Below are positions 22,850 to 33,101 of a stretch of DNA of 64,000 nucleotides, one piece after another. The stretch comes from Laccaria trichodermophora (taxonomy: Eukaryota; Basidiomycota; Agaricomycetes; Agaricales; Hydnangiaceae): assembly GCA_018417955.1 (NCBI GenBank), contig JACTVC010000052.1, positions 1 through 64,000 on the forward strand. Reading direction: 5' to 3'. The position numbers and the translations under genes were made by a program. The notes under the pieces were generated by a model that was given only the letters and a program-made list of their open reading frames with translations, was not told where the DNA came from and ran no database searches. Each line of letters starts with the position of its first letter. Position 1 is the stretch's first letter.

Positions 22850-24350
22850 TCAAACTCACTTGTTCGGATGCAGCTTTGGGCACCTCTCCCCGGTTGGTTT
22901 TGGTAGATCAATCTTAACTGGAAAAAAGGGGTATATCCTGGGAAGGAGGAACCAACGTTGTGTAGTCCAGTTTACTGCCATGACTCGGACACCACGCGTT
23001 AAAGCGTGAAAGAACCATATTTGAGCAGGTTGCCCGTGGTGGAGTATTGAACAGGAGAACGTCATGCAGTCTGAGGGAAGACGTACATCCTTCAAGTTCC
23101 AACCCTCACCCTGTCTTCAAGCAAACAAAGCGCCACCCTTACAGCAAAACTCTAGAGGCCGAAACGTATTGGAACAGCAGAGAGGAGTTCTGCCATTGTA
23201 TACTCTGCAACATCTTTGTTGGTCTCAGCTGGAATCAGATTCTTCACCTCGTAGTCCTGCAGAGGAGAATGAGATACAAAAGGATGTTGAGGCTAGAAGA
23301 GGACACACCCGACTCCATTCTATCATTTCTTCGCGAGACTCGGGGATATCTCGCATATTCATCCGTCTCCCTATTTCAGCCCAGAAGACGTAAAACGCCT
23401 CACACTCCAATGACATCCATAGGGGAAAGCTTCCGCCATCCATAGCGCTCTGCCCATCGCTAGGTAAGCAGACAGATGATAGATCAGATGCGGCTCAAAT
23501 TACACAACCCTTGCCAAACAACCCTCTCTCACCGGAGGTTATAGAGCGAACAAGCACAACGAATACACAAAATCGTCGTTCGACTACAAAACAACGGAAC
23601 TCATAAGTCTTGGTGAAACGAAGGGAAGACAACCCACATTTCTGTATCGGGAGTGTAGCCAGTTGACTCTTGCGAGAGCAATCATAGCCCTCGGGTCGTC
23701 TGCGGGCGGTCCATTCTCTGACGACTTGAAATTGGGGTCTAGAAAGCCAGAAATCGGGCAGGCCACCCAGGTAGCTATACGGAAGGTGAGGGAGCAACTT
23801 GAAGGGTAACGTAGTTAACACGAACCAATCAGAATCTCAGTCTGCACGTCCCAAAAGTAGCTATTCAGCAACTTGAGACACGGAAAAGCAGATAGAAAGA
23901 CACACATCCGCATAACGTTTAGAAACCGTCTCTGCCGACTTGAATTCACCAGTCACGGACAACAACTTTGATATCGATGGCTGGTAACGCCACCGTGATC
24001 AGCGCCCGCAGATAGAGAGTAATAGTCTTCCTCACAATCGCATAGGTCTTGAACAGCGCGAATGCCAGCGAATAGTTCAACAGCAATGGCATGTCATAGT
24101 TAGTCGATACTAAGATAATGCGTTGAGCCTCTTCCGGGTGAGGGTTCCATCTTGATATTTCTTCATGTATTCCCGGTAGATGGCGTTGTACCTTCGCCAG
24201 CGCAAGAGACGGGCCAGGACGAGATAGCCGAGGACACCGATGATTGTACCCTTGATGGCGGTGGGGTAGCGTGCATTTCGAAGATTTTTCAAAAAGTGAA
24301 GGAGGTCGATTATGAATCCAGGGGGGGTGAGGTTGTGGAAGTCAACCAGG
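22850..24350 (-). pseudogene. DUF2236 / mpaB-like (ER-bound oxygenase family) gene, decayed
   Basis: On the minus strand the N-terminal region reads NLRNARYPTAIKGTIIGVLG and a membrane-like YLVLARLLRWRRY (24290-24180). After a one-base frameshift near 24137 it continues EEAQRIILVSTNYDMPLLLN and SLAFALFKTYAI, then an intron. Further blocks are TEILIGS, ACPISGFLDPNFKSSENGPP and DPRAMIALARVNWLHSRYR (23770-23630), NDDFVYSLCLFAL, WAERYGW, ECEAFYVFWAEIGRRMN plus RDIPESREEMIEW (23440-23300), and LLPRIYPFFPVKIDLPKP plus CPKLHPNK (22950-22856). This order matches fungal DUF2236/mpaB-like proteins. I count at least three lesions: the frameshift at 24137, a frame change before ECEAF at ~23425, and stops near 23140-23050. 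No good start ATG is visible. Confidence 0.6.
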
Positions 24351-25055
24351 ACCCCTGAAAATGCTGCTAAATGGTAGATACCGATCCGGACAAGAAATTT
24401 CGAAACGGGGGTGCTAGGCTAGAGACAAACCGGACAAGTTTTCGAAAAAATCAGCAAAATGCCAGATACAAAATCCGGACAGGTTCTCGAGGAGAATCAC
24501 GGGCTAGATACTAACCGGACACATATGGTCGCATAGTGCAATGGAAAAATGTAGGTAATTTTTGCAGTCAGCCGTGGAGTGCTCTGTTCCGATCAGGTTT
24601 CAAATTTTCATGCCTTCGGCCAGATTGGCTGTTGGTCGGCGGAGGGTCGACATCGAGGTATAGTTATTGTTTTCTGTCAGAGAAGTGGGGTGCTAAGCTA
24701 GACCGGTCCTAGCCAATGCAGAGCTACACCTCCTACTTTGACTTGAACTTGAGCAGCCTCGCCTGTGCAGCAATCGACGTGACGCCGATGTGAGGGTTCG
24801 CCGTGTCGTTTGTTCTGGTGCGAGTCCCGGCTTTCTTGCTGGTGTTGTGTCTCCTTGAATTGACATCCGTCCCTCACGTCATTAGCAGCCGTCCAACCCC
24901 ATTCCCTCACACCTGCCCCCTACACTTGCCCAATTTACATGTTTCTCTTACACGAAACATGCGAGCAGAACGCGAAGTACCATCCAGAACCACCCTCCAC
25001 CCCCATCCGTTCGCTCCTTAACCTCCAACTCTTCTTCCATCACCATTCTCCCCAG
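24351..25055. other. No recognisable gene
   Basis: Contains three spaced copies of a word like CCGGACAAGTTTTCGA / CCGGACAGGTTCTCGA / AACCGGACACA at 24385-24525, possibly part of a small repeat. The 24803-25021 frame begins with a hydrophobic, signal-like stretch (FVLVRVPAFLLVLCLLEL), but without further support I do not call a gene. Confidence 0.3.
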
Positions 25056-25900
25056 CAATGGCTCAAAAGGTCCCCCTCCCTCGGCCCAATCTCGCCTCTC
25101 GTTCACCCTGCAGACGCCCACTGTGTCTAGCATTTCCGTGGTCTGCGTTTCTCAGACACATGGGTAGTTCCCTTCGTTAGCCGTCTTTTCATGGGACTGG
25201 TACGTCGACGATCCTTGGACTCGGATGGCTATGGTTGGAAAGGACGTGGATGGGGTCGCACTGTCGCGTGGCAGGTGATATTTTACCCCCTTGTTAGATA
25301 TCCGGGAGGTGGGGTGCGAACGGACTGGAAGAGCTCTGACCCAAGCATCGCAAGACGACGTCCGACTTCTCACCCTCCTAAAGTCCGAGCTCGATGCCGA
25401 AACGAATTGGCGCACCTGGACAATCGCCACAATTCGTGAGGATGGCGTCGGCGGTTTTTTTGGTAGACGATTTTGACAGTCTCGCGGACATCTACGTCCC
25501 CACCCACCACTCACGCTGTGTCATCCGCGATGCCCTACGAGCGCAGTTTGACAGTCGTTCTTGAACCTTGTCAGTCATTTTTCTCAAAGATCCTGGGACT
25601 CACGCTCAGTAACTCTACAGATTCTCCCATGCTAAACTCGACGTCAGTATGCTCTCTTGATACTCAAGGCAGCTTCTCTCACCTTGAGCCACAGCACACG
25701 GAAAAGTACAGTGCGAGTTGGGCGCCTGTCCAGAAACTCTGGAAGAAACTTGTAGCTTGGACAGGCGCAAGGAAGCCTGAGAGCGGTTGCTACGGCAAAG
25801 CCACCTCGATGGGGCCTGCTGGAGTGGTAGTTGTCAGTAACTCAGTGCTCGGAAACCAGTTGATATTTCCTGTCAAGCGATTGTCCATAGCGGACTAGCA
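25056..25900 (+). CDS. Unrecognised host-like gene, exon structure uncertain
   Basis: Coding-like blocks appear in order on the plus strand: RLSFTLQTPTVSSISVVCVS (~25095-25155), DWYVDDPWTRMAMVGKDVDG (~25197-25256), then LTLLKSELDAETNWRTWTIA and DGVGGFFVDDFDSLADIYVP (~25367-25500), IRDALRAQFDS, and a last block ending GPAGVVVVSN... at 25898. Frame changes between blocks are consistent with short introns, but I could not fix all splice sites, so frameshifts are possible too. No family recognised. Confidence 0.3.
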
Positions 25901-26118
25901 CTCGCCGGACTTCAGAGTCATTTGAGAAAGCAAACTTCCATTGGTATTGTACAATTACAATGTCGAGCTAGAAAAGACTTGATTCTAGGTAAAAAGAACC
26001 CTCACCAGCATAGCGTAGCAAACGAATGAGCCTACCTATGTAGCCTGTAAAGATCCTGAGGGACGTTTGTCTGATCCTTCAACTTCGCAGTGACGGCGTA
26101 CGTACCCCATACACTCTA

Positions 26119-29100
26119 TTAAACATTGCCATAGGGCATGGAGACCTCTCCATCTGGAAACCTGGATCGAGCAAGCTCCAAAAGCTTCTTGTGTTTTTCG
26201 CTTATATGGGGATCTCGACTCGGAGAAACCTTGCAAACCGTCGATGTATAGGGCGGAGCTGGTGTGCCTTTGCTATTGGCACTCTCCTTCGCCACTGAAT
26301 GTTGGGATGTCACGACACCGTGAACACTCCCTTTGTTCGTTCTCTTTATTTTCCTTTTCCTTTATCCCCTTAGCCACTCGCACTTACTATATAACCCCCC
26401 CCGTAGTTTACAATCACCTCAGTCCGTGTAACCGAGACTGAGGTGAGCCACTCTTACTCGTATCTAAGACTTCCCTTACTTACTGTACCTAGATCTGTTT
26501 CTATCTACTCTAGGTACATCACTAATACAGTCCGTGTAACCGAGACTGAGATCTGTTTCTATCTACTCTAGGGGTCTAAATTCTACAGGTTATGGGCCTA
26601 TAGTCACGCGTAGTGACCGAAGAATCCCCCTAGATCTTATCTTGTCACATCAGCGTGTAACGAACGCGTCAATTAAACGCGTCAAACCGCCTTTGTCTAT
26701 CTCACACTATGGCGCCGAAGGAATCCATCGCCGCGTCAAGCCCAACTCTCGAAGAAGCCCTTCTTAAAGCCGACGCTCTTCGACCCTCTATTACTCTTAC
26801 TCGTCCAAACAGTGTCTTTGCCGGCGAGAAACTCGATAAACTCAAATCTAACTACAAGAAATGGAACAAAGACATGACGCACTACCTCGCTATCAATGGT
26901 CTTCTCAGCTACGTACTCGGGGAAAAGACTAAACCCTCTCCTAGTTCCGAACCTCGCGCATGCGAAAATTGGGTAGAGAATGACCGATTTGCATACACGG
27001 CTATCGCAATGAACGTCTCCGACGACGACGAAGCGGAATTGGACATGGCAAAGGGGGCCAAAGTAGCATGGGACACGCTAAGGGAGCGACACCAGAACGA
27101 GGGACCAGTCCGGCAGGTGGACCTCTTGCGCACCGCTCTTAACATTAAGTGCAAGAAAGGTACGCCACTCCCTCAAACGTGCCGCGAAATTTGCGACGCC
27201 GTAGATCAAGCATTTGCGATGGGGGATTTTACAGCCGATTTATTCCGCTGCATTGCGGTCATCAACTCTCTTGAAGACTTTCCCCATATCCGATCCAGTA
27301 TTCTACGTGACTTACGCGCGTCGACAAAGGACAAAGAATATACATCAAAGGACATTCGTCACTACCTAGAAAGTGAAGAAACCCTCCATTCCGCGACAAA
27401 GCCATTTTCCACATCCGACGTCGTTCTTGCCGCTCGCACGAAGTCCTACAGCACCCCCATTTGCAGTAACTGCAAACGTGAGGGCCACATGGATTTGTAC
27501 TGCATCTCCCCGGGAGGAGGAATGGCAGGTAAAACAATTCAGGAATCCAAAGATGCGCGTAAGAGAGATCACGAAAAAGCTCGAGGGAATACCAACAACG
27601 CTACAAGGTCTAACAGCAACACCGGAAAAATCGCCGTGAACGTGAAGGACTCCACGGGCAAAGCCTTCATCATTCACGTCGACCCATCCGACATCTCTGC
27701 TCCCAGTAACGCAAAGACTGAGTTCGCCGGTCTAGCATCGGAGCTCCCAGAATCTATACTCCCCAACTCCCTGGAGAACATTGAATGGAGCGGTTGGTTA
27801 GCGCTTGAGGAGGAGCCTACAACATCACTGGACTGGAGGAAGCACACCAAACCCGTCGACATTGCCGCCATCTCTGAAATTTCTCCACTCCAACAAAACA
27901 AGCGCACCCCCCTCTCTCTCGATGATCTTCCCTTCTACGTTGACACGGGAGCAACCGTTCACATATCTCCAGAACAAAGCGACTTCCTCACGCTTCGTCC
28001 AATTGCAGCTCGGTCCGTTAAAGGCGTAGGTGGATCATCCGTCACCGCCATTGGACTAGGCAATATCAAACTACGCGTTGCGCGCGGAGCGCATATAATC
28101 TTAGAAAATGTTCTATTCATTCCTAATGCAGCAGTGAGGCTTATCTCGGTTAGCACACTTGCGCGTGATAGCCAAGCCGTCGCCCATTTTGACGAGGCTA
28201 CTTGTTGGATCACCAACAAATCTTCCGGTGCGACAATTGCTCATGGCACGCTCCTCCCCACCAAAAACCTCTATTCCCTCAACCTTCTATCTCCCCACGC
28301 CAAACACGCCTTCACTATATCTCACGCGCCTGATCTCGAAACATGGCACCATCGTCTTGGTCATGCAAACTACCAAGCCGTATGAGAAATGGCGAAGAAC
28401 GGCTTAATCCCAGGTATGCCTGCCAACTTTCCCCCCACAAACCCACCTAAATGCGAGTTCTGTGTGCTTGGAAAACAGACAAAGACACCAGTACCAAAGA
28501 CACGCAAGGAGGGGCCGGGGCATAAGGCTACAAGGGTGTTGGAGAAGGTGTGGGTTGATTTATCAGGCCAACACCTGAGATCTCGCACGGGAAATGAGTA
28601 CGTTATGGATATTGTAGACGACTACACAAGTCAATTGTGGTCGATTCCCTTAAAAAATAAGGATGATGCGTTCCCAGAACTAAAGGCATGGGAGTTAGCT
28701 AGGGAATCTGAAACCGGTCAGAAAATTGGTACCTACATCACTGATCAAGGGGAGCTAAAAAGCGACAAAATGAACGAATGGTTGAAGTCCCGTGGCATTG
28801 AGCAGCGCTTCACGGCACCCTACACTTCTGCTCACATAGGACGTGTAGAACGAATGCATCGGACCCTCATGGCTAAAGCCCGAACCATGCGCATTTACGC
28901 CGACTGCCCTCCCTATTTATGGGATGAATTCTATCTGACAGCGGCACATCTTCATTCCAAAACTCTCACACGTTCACTTCCAGGAGGTATAACACCTTGG
29001 GAAAAATACTACGGGCGAAAACCAGACTACTCCTACATGCGTGAGATAGGATGTCGAGTCTTCGTTCTCATACAAAACAAACACAACCCAAAAGTCTTTG

Positions 29101-32100
29101 ACCGCTCCATTGAATGCACCCTTATAGGCTACGATCCAAATGCGAAGACTTACAGGTGTTACCATAGGGAATCTAAAAGGGTAATAAGCTCTTATCATGT
29201 ACGCTTTTTAGAAAGCCATGATGGACACATGCGTTCCCTCCCTGAAACTGAGGATATACCATCGACGCTAAACGAAATCCTTCAAAATGCCACACCCGCT
29301 CCTATCTTGTCAGATGATGAAGAGGAAGACACCTTACCAGATGATCTCTCACAACTCAATAACACCCATGATCCCCAACGCGCGGCCAATTCAACAGAAG
29401 ATGCTCAGATCAGGCGCTCATCGTGTATTGCCGAAAAGGCCAATGAACCCAAGCCGACCCGCACTGAAATTGCCATCCAACAATCCATAGACGCAGGAAT
29501 TCGACTTCGTGAAACTCGAGCTGAACGCAAGAAAACCCTCCAAGACATCTGGGAGGAAGAAACGCGTAACTCTCCAGAAATCGTCGAAAATGCCGCCATC
29601 GCGGAGTTAAGGGAGATATTCGGGACCCTGAACCTTGATGATGTCAAGGGTGATCGCATTGATCGAGCCCTCTGCGCTATATCCGAACTACCTCAAATTG
29701 ATCCATCGACCCTGGAATTCGAGGACGAGCCGAAGACTTGGAATGACGCAAAAGCTTCAGCGGATGCTAAACGATGGGAAGAAGGGTACTGCGATGAACT
29801 CAAGTCACTCAAAGATATGGGTGTGTACAAGCTAATTCCCAGATCAGACGTCCCACAGGGAAAGAAAATTCGAAAAGGAATGCCCGTTTTTAGAATCAAA
29901 CGCAACGAGATTGGAAAAGCGATGCGTTGGAAGGTTCGTCTCGTATTCAAAGGCTGCGAGCAGATCTATGGAAGAGACTATACTAAAACAACCTCACCTA
30001 CCGCGCGCATGGAGTCTTGGCGCATACTTCTTCATTTAGCCACAACACTCGATTGGGATGCCCAACAGATAGACATCGAGACAGCCTTCCTTTACGGATT
30101 ACTTCCTGAGGAGGAGTACCAGTACATGGAGCAACCCCAAGAGTTCGAAGAACCCGGTAAGGAAGATTGGATATGGGAAATCCAGCGGGGCCTATATGGG
30201 ATGAAACAAAGTGGCCGTATTTGGAACATAACGATGAATGAGAAAATGATCTCATGGGGCTTCACCCGTCTGTCTTGCGAATCATGCATCTACTATCGTA
30301 ACACTGACACAGGCACCACCATCTGCGCCGTACATGTCAACGACTTCCTGTCCATCGCAAGCAACAAAGACGAGAACGAGAGATTCAAAAACAAAATGCG
30401 CGAAGCATGGACAATATCCGATCTCGGTAATGTTCGCTTCGTCGTGGGCATAGCAGTAGACTGGGACAGACCTAACAAAACAGTCATGCTCTCTCAAACA
30501 GCCTTAATCGACAAAATTGTAGCTCAATTCGGACAACGAAACGCCTCACCGTCAACATTACCAATGGACCCTGGATTAAAATTGCGACGCGCCAACTACA
30601 AAAATATGTCAGAAGTCGAGTTAGACGACATCAAAAAACTCCCATACCGCTCCCTCGTCGGATGTCTGCTCTACCTGTCCATCGGCACGCGTCCCGATAT
30701 TACATACTCTGTCCAACAACTCTCTCAATATCTTGACTGCTATTCACATGCTCACTGGAATGCAGCAATCCGTGTGGTACGTTATCTATCGGGCACATGA
30801 AACCTCAAACTACGTCTTGGTGGGACAAACCAAATATCTTTACTAGGATTTACCGACTCGGACTGGGCCAACTGCCTTGACACACGGAGAAGCGTAGGCG
30901 GTCACGCATATACACTAGGCTCAGGCGTCGTATCCTGGCAAGCGAGGAAACAAAAAACCGTAGCTGCCTCATCCTGCGAAGCAGAATATACTGCAGCTTT
31001 CGAAGCTTCAAAGGAAGGCATTTGGCTACGCACGCTCCTCAATAGTATTAACCATACAACCACAAAACCCACCACAATTTGCTGCGACAACAACGCTGCC
31101 ATAAATCTCTCAGAAGACCCAGCCCTACATGACCGCGTAAAACACATTGATATCAAACATCACTTCCTCCGCGAGCGTGTTCAATCCAACGAAATATCCC
31201 TCTCCTACATAAATACCAACGACAATATCGCCGACATATTCACTAAGGCTTTGGACATTAAAAAATTCAATTGCTTCTGCGGGTTCCTAGGACTCGGCTA
31301 ATTCACCAAGACTCCATGCGAGGAGGAGTATTCACGGTGAGGAGGAGTGTTGGGATTAGGGCTGCGCACCGTCCGTCTACTGGACGGGTGGTGAACGGGT
31401 AAGTCTCGTCCGTCCCCCGTCCCGTTGGTGTTTCCTTTGGGTTCTCGACGAGGACGGTACAGGGATGGAGACGGCCATCGTACGGGTGACGGTTGTCAAC
31501 GGGTGTGTGATAATGTATGTATCTACAGCTAGTATCGAATGAGCATTCCCATGATATCGGTGATGACCAGGGGAGACAGTGCCGGTGTAGGCATCCACTG
31601 CGGACAATGGATCGTCGAGTAGCATGATGTCCGACCAGGAGTATGCTGCTCAGGTTAATGAATCGTCAGAGCAGCTTTCATCATAGCCAACGGGCAACAT
31701 ACTTACCTTTCCACTCAAATTAATACCCTTCTCCCGGATCCTAGTGTCTTCATGAGGAAGAACCTCAAGATCGTGATAGGCGACTGAACCGCCAGATGTA
31801 ATCTGCAACGGCAACGTGAGTAAAAGGTGACTTTGCGAGAGCATCATGCCTTCTGTGCCACGGTTCCCGAACCCACCTGGAACGAGGATTCCGCTAGATG
31901 ATCAGAATCAGACGAGTGGACTGGAACATTGTCGAAGTGGGCTTACCCCGCACCAACAACCGCTCGTCATGCATCATGGTACCGAGCCGGAGCTGATTCT
32001 TGCGTCTCAGCCTCCAGATTTGAGGATTCTGCCCACTACAGAGGCTCTGAGCAAAGTTTTGAGAAAGAGCAGAGAACGGAAGGACGAACGTGAACGATCA

Positions 32101-33101
32101 GCTTTCAATGCACCCAGTCTTTCCATCGTTTCCCCAATAGTTTCCCTTCGATTTCCCTTTATCTTCATGATGCTCACTGTCTCTAGTTTGAGCCGTTTAC
32201 GGAGGAAATTGACGATGCTTTGAGAGGGACTGACCGCAAATTGGACTTGCCTGCGACGCTTAACACAGTCTCCCAGGCGAAATTGCCGTCGACAAAAGGA
32301 TAGCTCGCCAAACTCAATGGAGGGGAACGGAAGGCTACATTGTTAGCGTCGATGTTGATGTTGATGGAGACGTTCAAAACTTTCCCACAGCATCACCGTC
32401 CGTACCGTCCAGACGGCCGTCCAGTTGACGGGATGAGACGGGTGCTATCCGTCCTGTCAACCGTCCCGTCAAGATCTTATCCCAAATCAAAATGGCGACG
32501 GGTAGAGCACCCGTCTAGACGTCCCGTCCAGCCGTCCTAGACGGGTACGGTGCGCAGCCCTAGTTGGGATGTCACGACACCGTGAACACTCCCTTTGTTC
32601 GTTCTCTTTATTTTCCTTTTCCTTTATCCCCTTAGCCACTCACACTTACTATATAACCCCCCCCGTAGTTTACAATCACCTCAGTCCGTGTAACCGAGAC
32701 TGAGGTGAGCCACTCTTACTCGTATCTAAGACTTCCCTTACTTACTGTACCTAGATCTGTTTCTATCTACTCTAGGTACATCACTAATACAGTCCGTGTA
32801 ACCGAGACTGAGATCTGTTTCTATCTACTCTAGGGGTCTAAATTCTACACTGAATTGGTCTCAGATATGTACTAAAGAAAGAAAGAACGGAAGCGTACAC
32901 TGTAGAATTGCCCGTCTGTGCGCAGAGCTTGTTGATAGACCGTTGCCATTTGTAGGTTCTGCGTTTTCGTTCTCCTGGCGCTGGAAGGCATCAAAGAGCT
33001 TTGGGGCGGAAATGGTGTCAGAAAGGTGGAGTTTGGAAAGTACCGTCGTCAATACATCCAGCATAACTGTTGTCGAAGGTGAAGCAGGCGTTGAAGAGGC
33101 C
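26119..33101 (-). CDS. Small two-exon gene split by the Copia element, function unknown
   Basis: Exon 1 runs from an ATG at 33101 (MASSTPASPSTTVMLDVLTT, then LHLSDTISAPKLFDAFQRQ) to a GTACGC donor near 32897. Exon 2 runs from 26294 to 26119 and reads AKESANSKGTPAPPY, then PHISEKHKKLLELARSRF and EVSMPYGNV-stop. Joining T from exon 1 to TG of exon 2 keeps the frame and gives about 129 residues. Between the exons lies the whole Copia element, inserted exactly at the intron's 3' end. The TTCAG acceptor is present on both sides because it is the target-site duplication, so splicing across a ~6.6 kb intron could still work. The gene is divergent from the OSBP gene (435 bp apart). No domain recognised. 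Confidence 0.55.
26300..26587 (+). repeat. 5' LTR of the Copia element
   Basis: TG...CA ends. It includes a TATATAA box (near 26388) and a direct repeat of AGTCCGTGTAACCGAGACTG at about 26422 and 26529. The following GGTTATGGGCCTATAG (26588-26603) is the candidate primer-binding site. Confidence 0.9.
26709..31301 (+). pseudogene. Copia Gag-Pol polyprotein with two in-frame stops and an altered RT active site
   Basis: One frame of 1,531 codons from ATG 26709 to TAA 31299-31301, interrupted by TGA at 28383-28385 and 30798-30800. Domains in order: Gag (UBN2-like) with zinc knuckle CSNCKREGHMDLYC; protease VDTGA; GAG pre-integrase HHRLGHA with CEFC; integrase with VDLSG, ITDQGE and GRVERMHRTLM (D, D, E); Copia reverse transcriptase (DWDAQQIDIETAFLYG, RGLYGMKQSGRIW); RNase H (TDSDWANC, SSCEAEYTA, KHIDIKHHF). 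The RT active site reads HVNDFL where Copia elements have xVDD, so an essential aspartate is Asn. Both stops could come from CGA by a C-to-T change. This copy cannot make active polymerase as read. Start chosen because it is the first ATG after the 5' LTR and opens Gag. Confidence 0.92.
31339..31347 (+). other. Polypurine tract of the Copia element
   Basis: GAGGAGGAG immediately before the TGTTGGGAT that begins the 3' LTR; this is the site of second-strand priming in LTR retrotransposons. Confidence 0.7.
31357..32562. mobile_element. hAT-like non-autonomous element in the Copia 3' LTR, carrying ABC-transporter exons
   Basis: 1,206 bp. TIR TAGGGCTGCGCACCGT at the left and its complement (ACGGTGCGCAGCCCTA) at the right; 8 bp target-site duplication GTTGGGAT (31349-31356 and 32563-32570). 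It sits nine bases into the 3' LTR; removing it plus one duplication restores a 288 bp LTR identical in layout to the 5' one. Subterminal GACGGG/CCCGTC words are dense at both ends (31377-31505 and 32395-32545). TAGGG...CCCTA ends with an 8 bp duplication fit the hAT superfamily. No transposase is present. Confidence 0.9.
31590..32375 (-). pseudogene. ABC transporter (ABCC-like) exon fragments inside the hAT-like element
   Basis: On the minus strand, IDANNVAFRSPPLSLASYPF and VDGNFAWETV (about 32355-32270) look like the segment before the nucleotide-binding domain. LEVLPHEDT...IREKGINLSGK (about 31777-31708) is the ABC signature region (LSGGQ, cut at an intron donor GTAAGT). A stretch ending with an AG acceptor precedes SWSDIMLLDDPLSAVDAYTG (about 31645-31584), the Walker B/D-loop. 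These are exon pieces with introns retained and with stops, so no transporter can be made. They indicate capture of a host gene's genomic DNA. Confidence 0.75.
32571..32849 (+). repeat. 3' LTR of the Copia element (main part)
   Basis: 279 bases matching 26309-26587 of the 5' LTR with one visible difference; its first nine bases lie at 31348-31356 on the other side of the hAT-like element. Confidence 0.92.

Larger units (their letters stand above)
26300..32849 (+). mobile_element. Ty1/Copia LTR retrotransposon, young, with a DNA transposon in its 3' LTR
   Basis: The 288 bp LTRs start TGTTGGGAT and end TTCTACA. The 5' LTR is 26300-26587. The 3' LTR is split, with its first 9 bases at 31348-31356 and the rest at 32571-32849. 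A 5 bp target-site duplication CTGAA flanks the element (26295-26299 and 32850-32854). The LTRs differ at one position I can see (CTCGCACTT versus CTCACACTT), so insertion was recent. A purine tract GAGGAGGAG (31339-31347) precedes the 3' LTR. The single gag-pol frame lies at 26709-31301. Confidence 0.95.
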
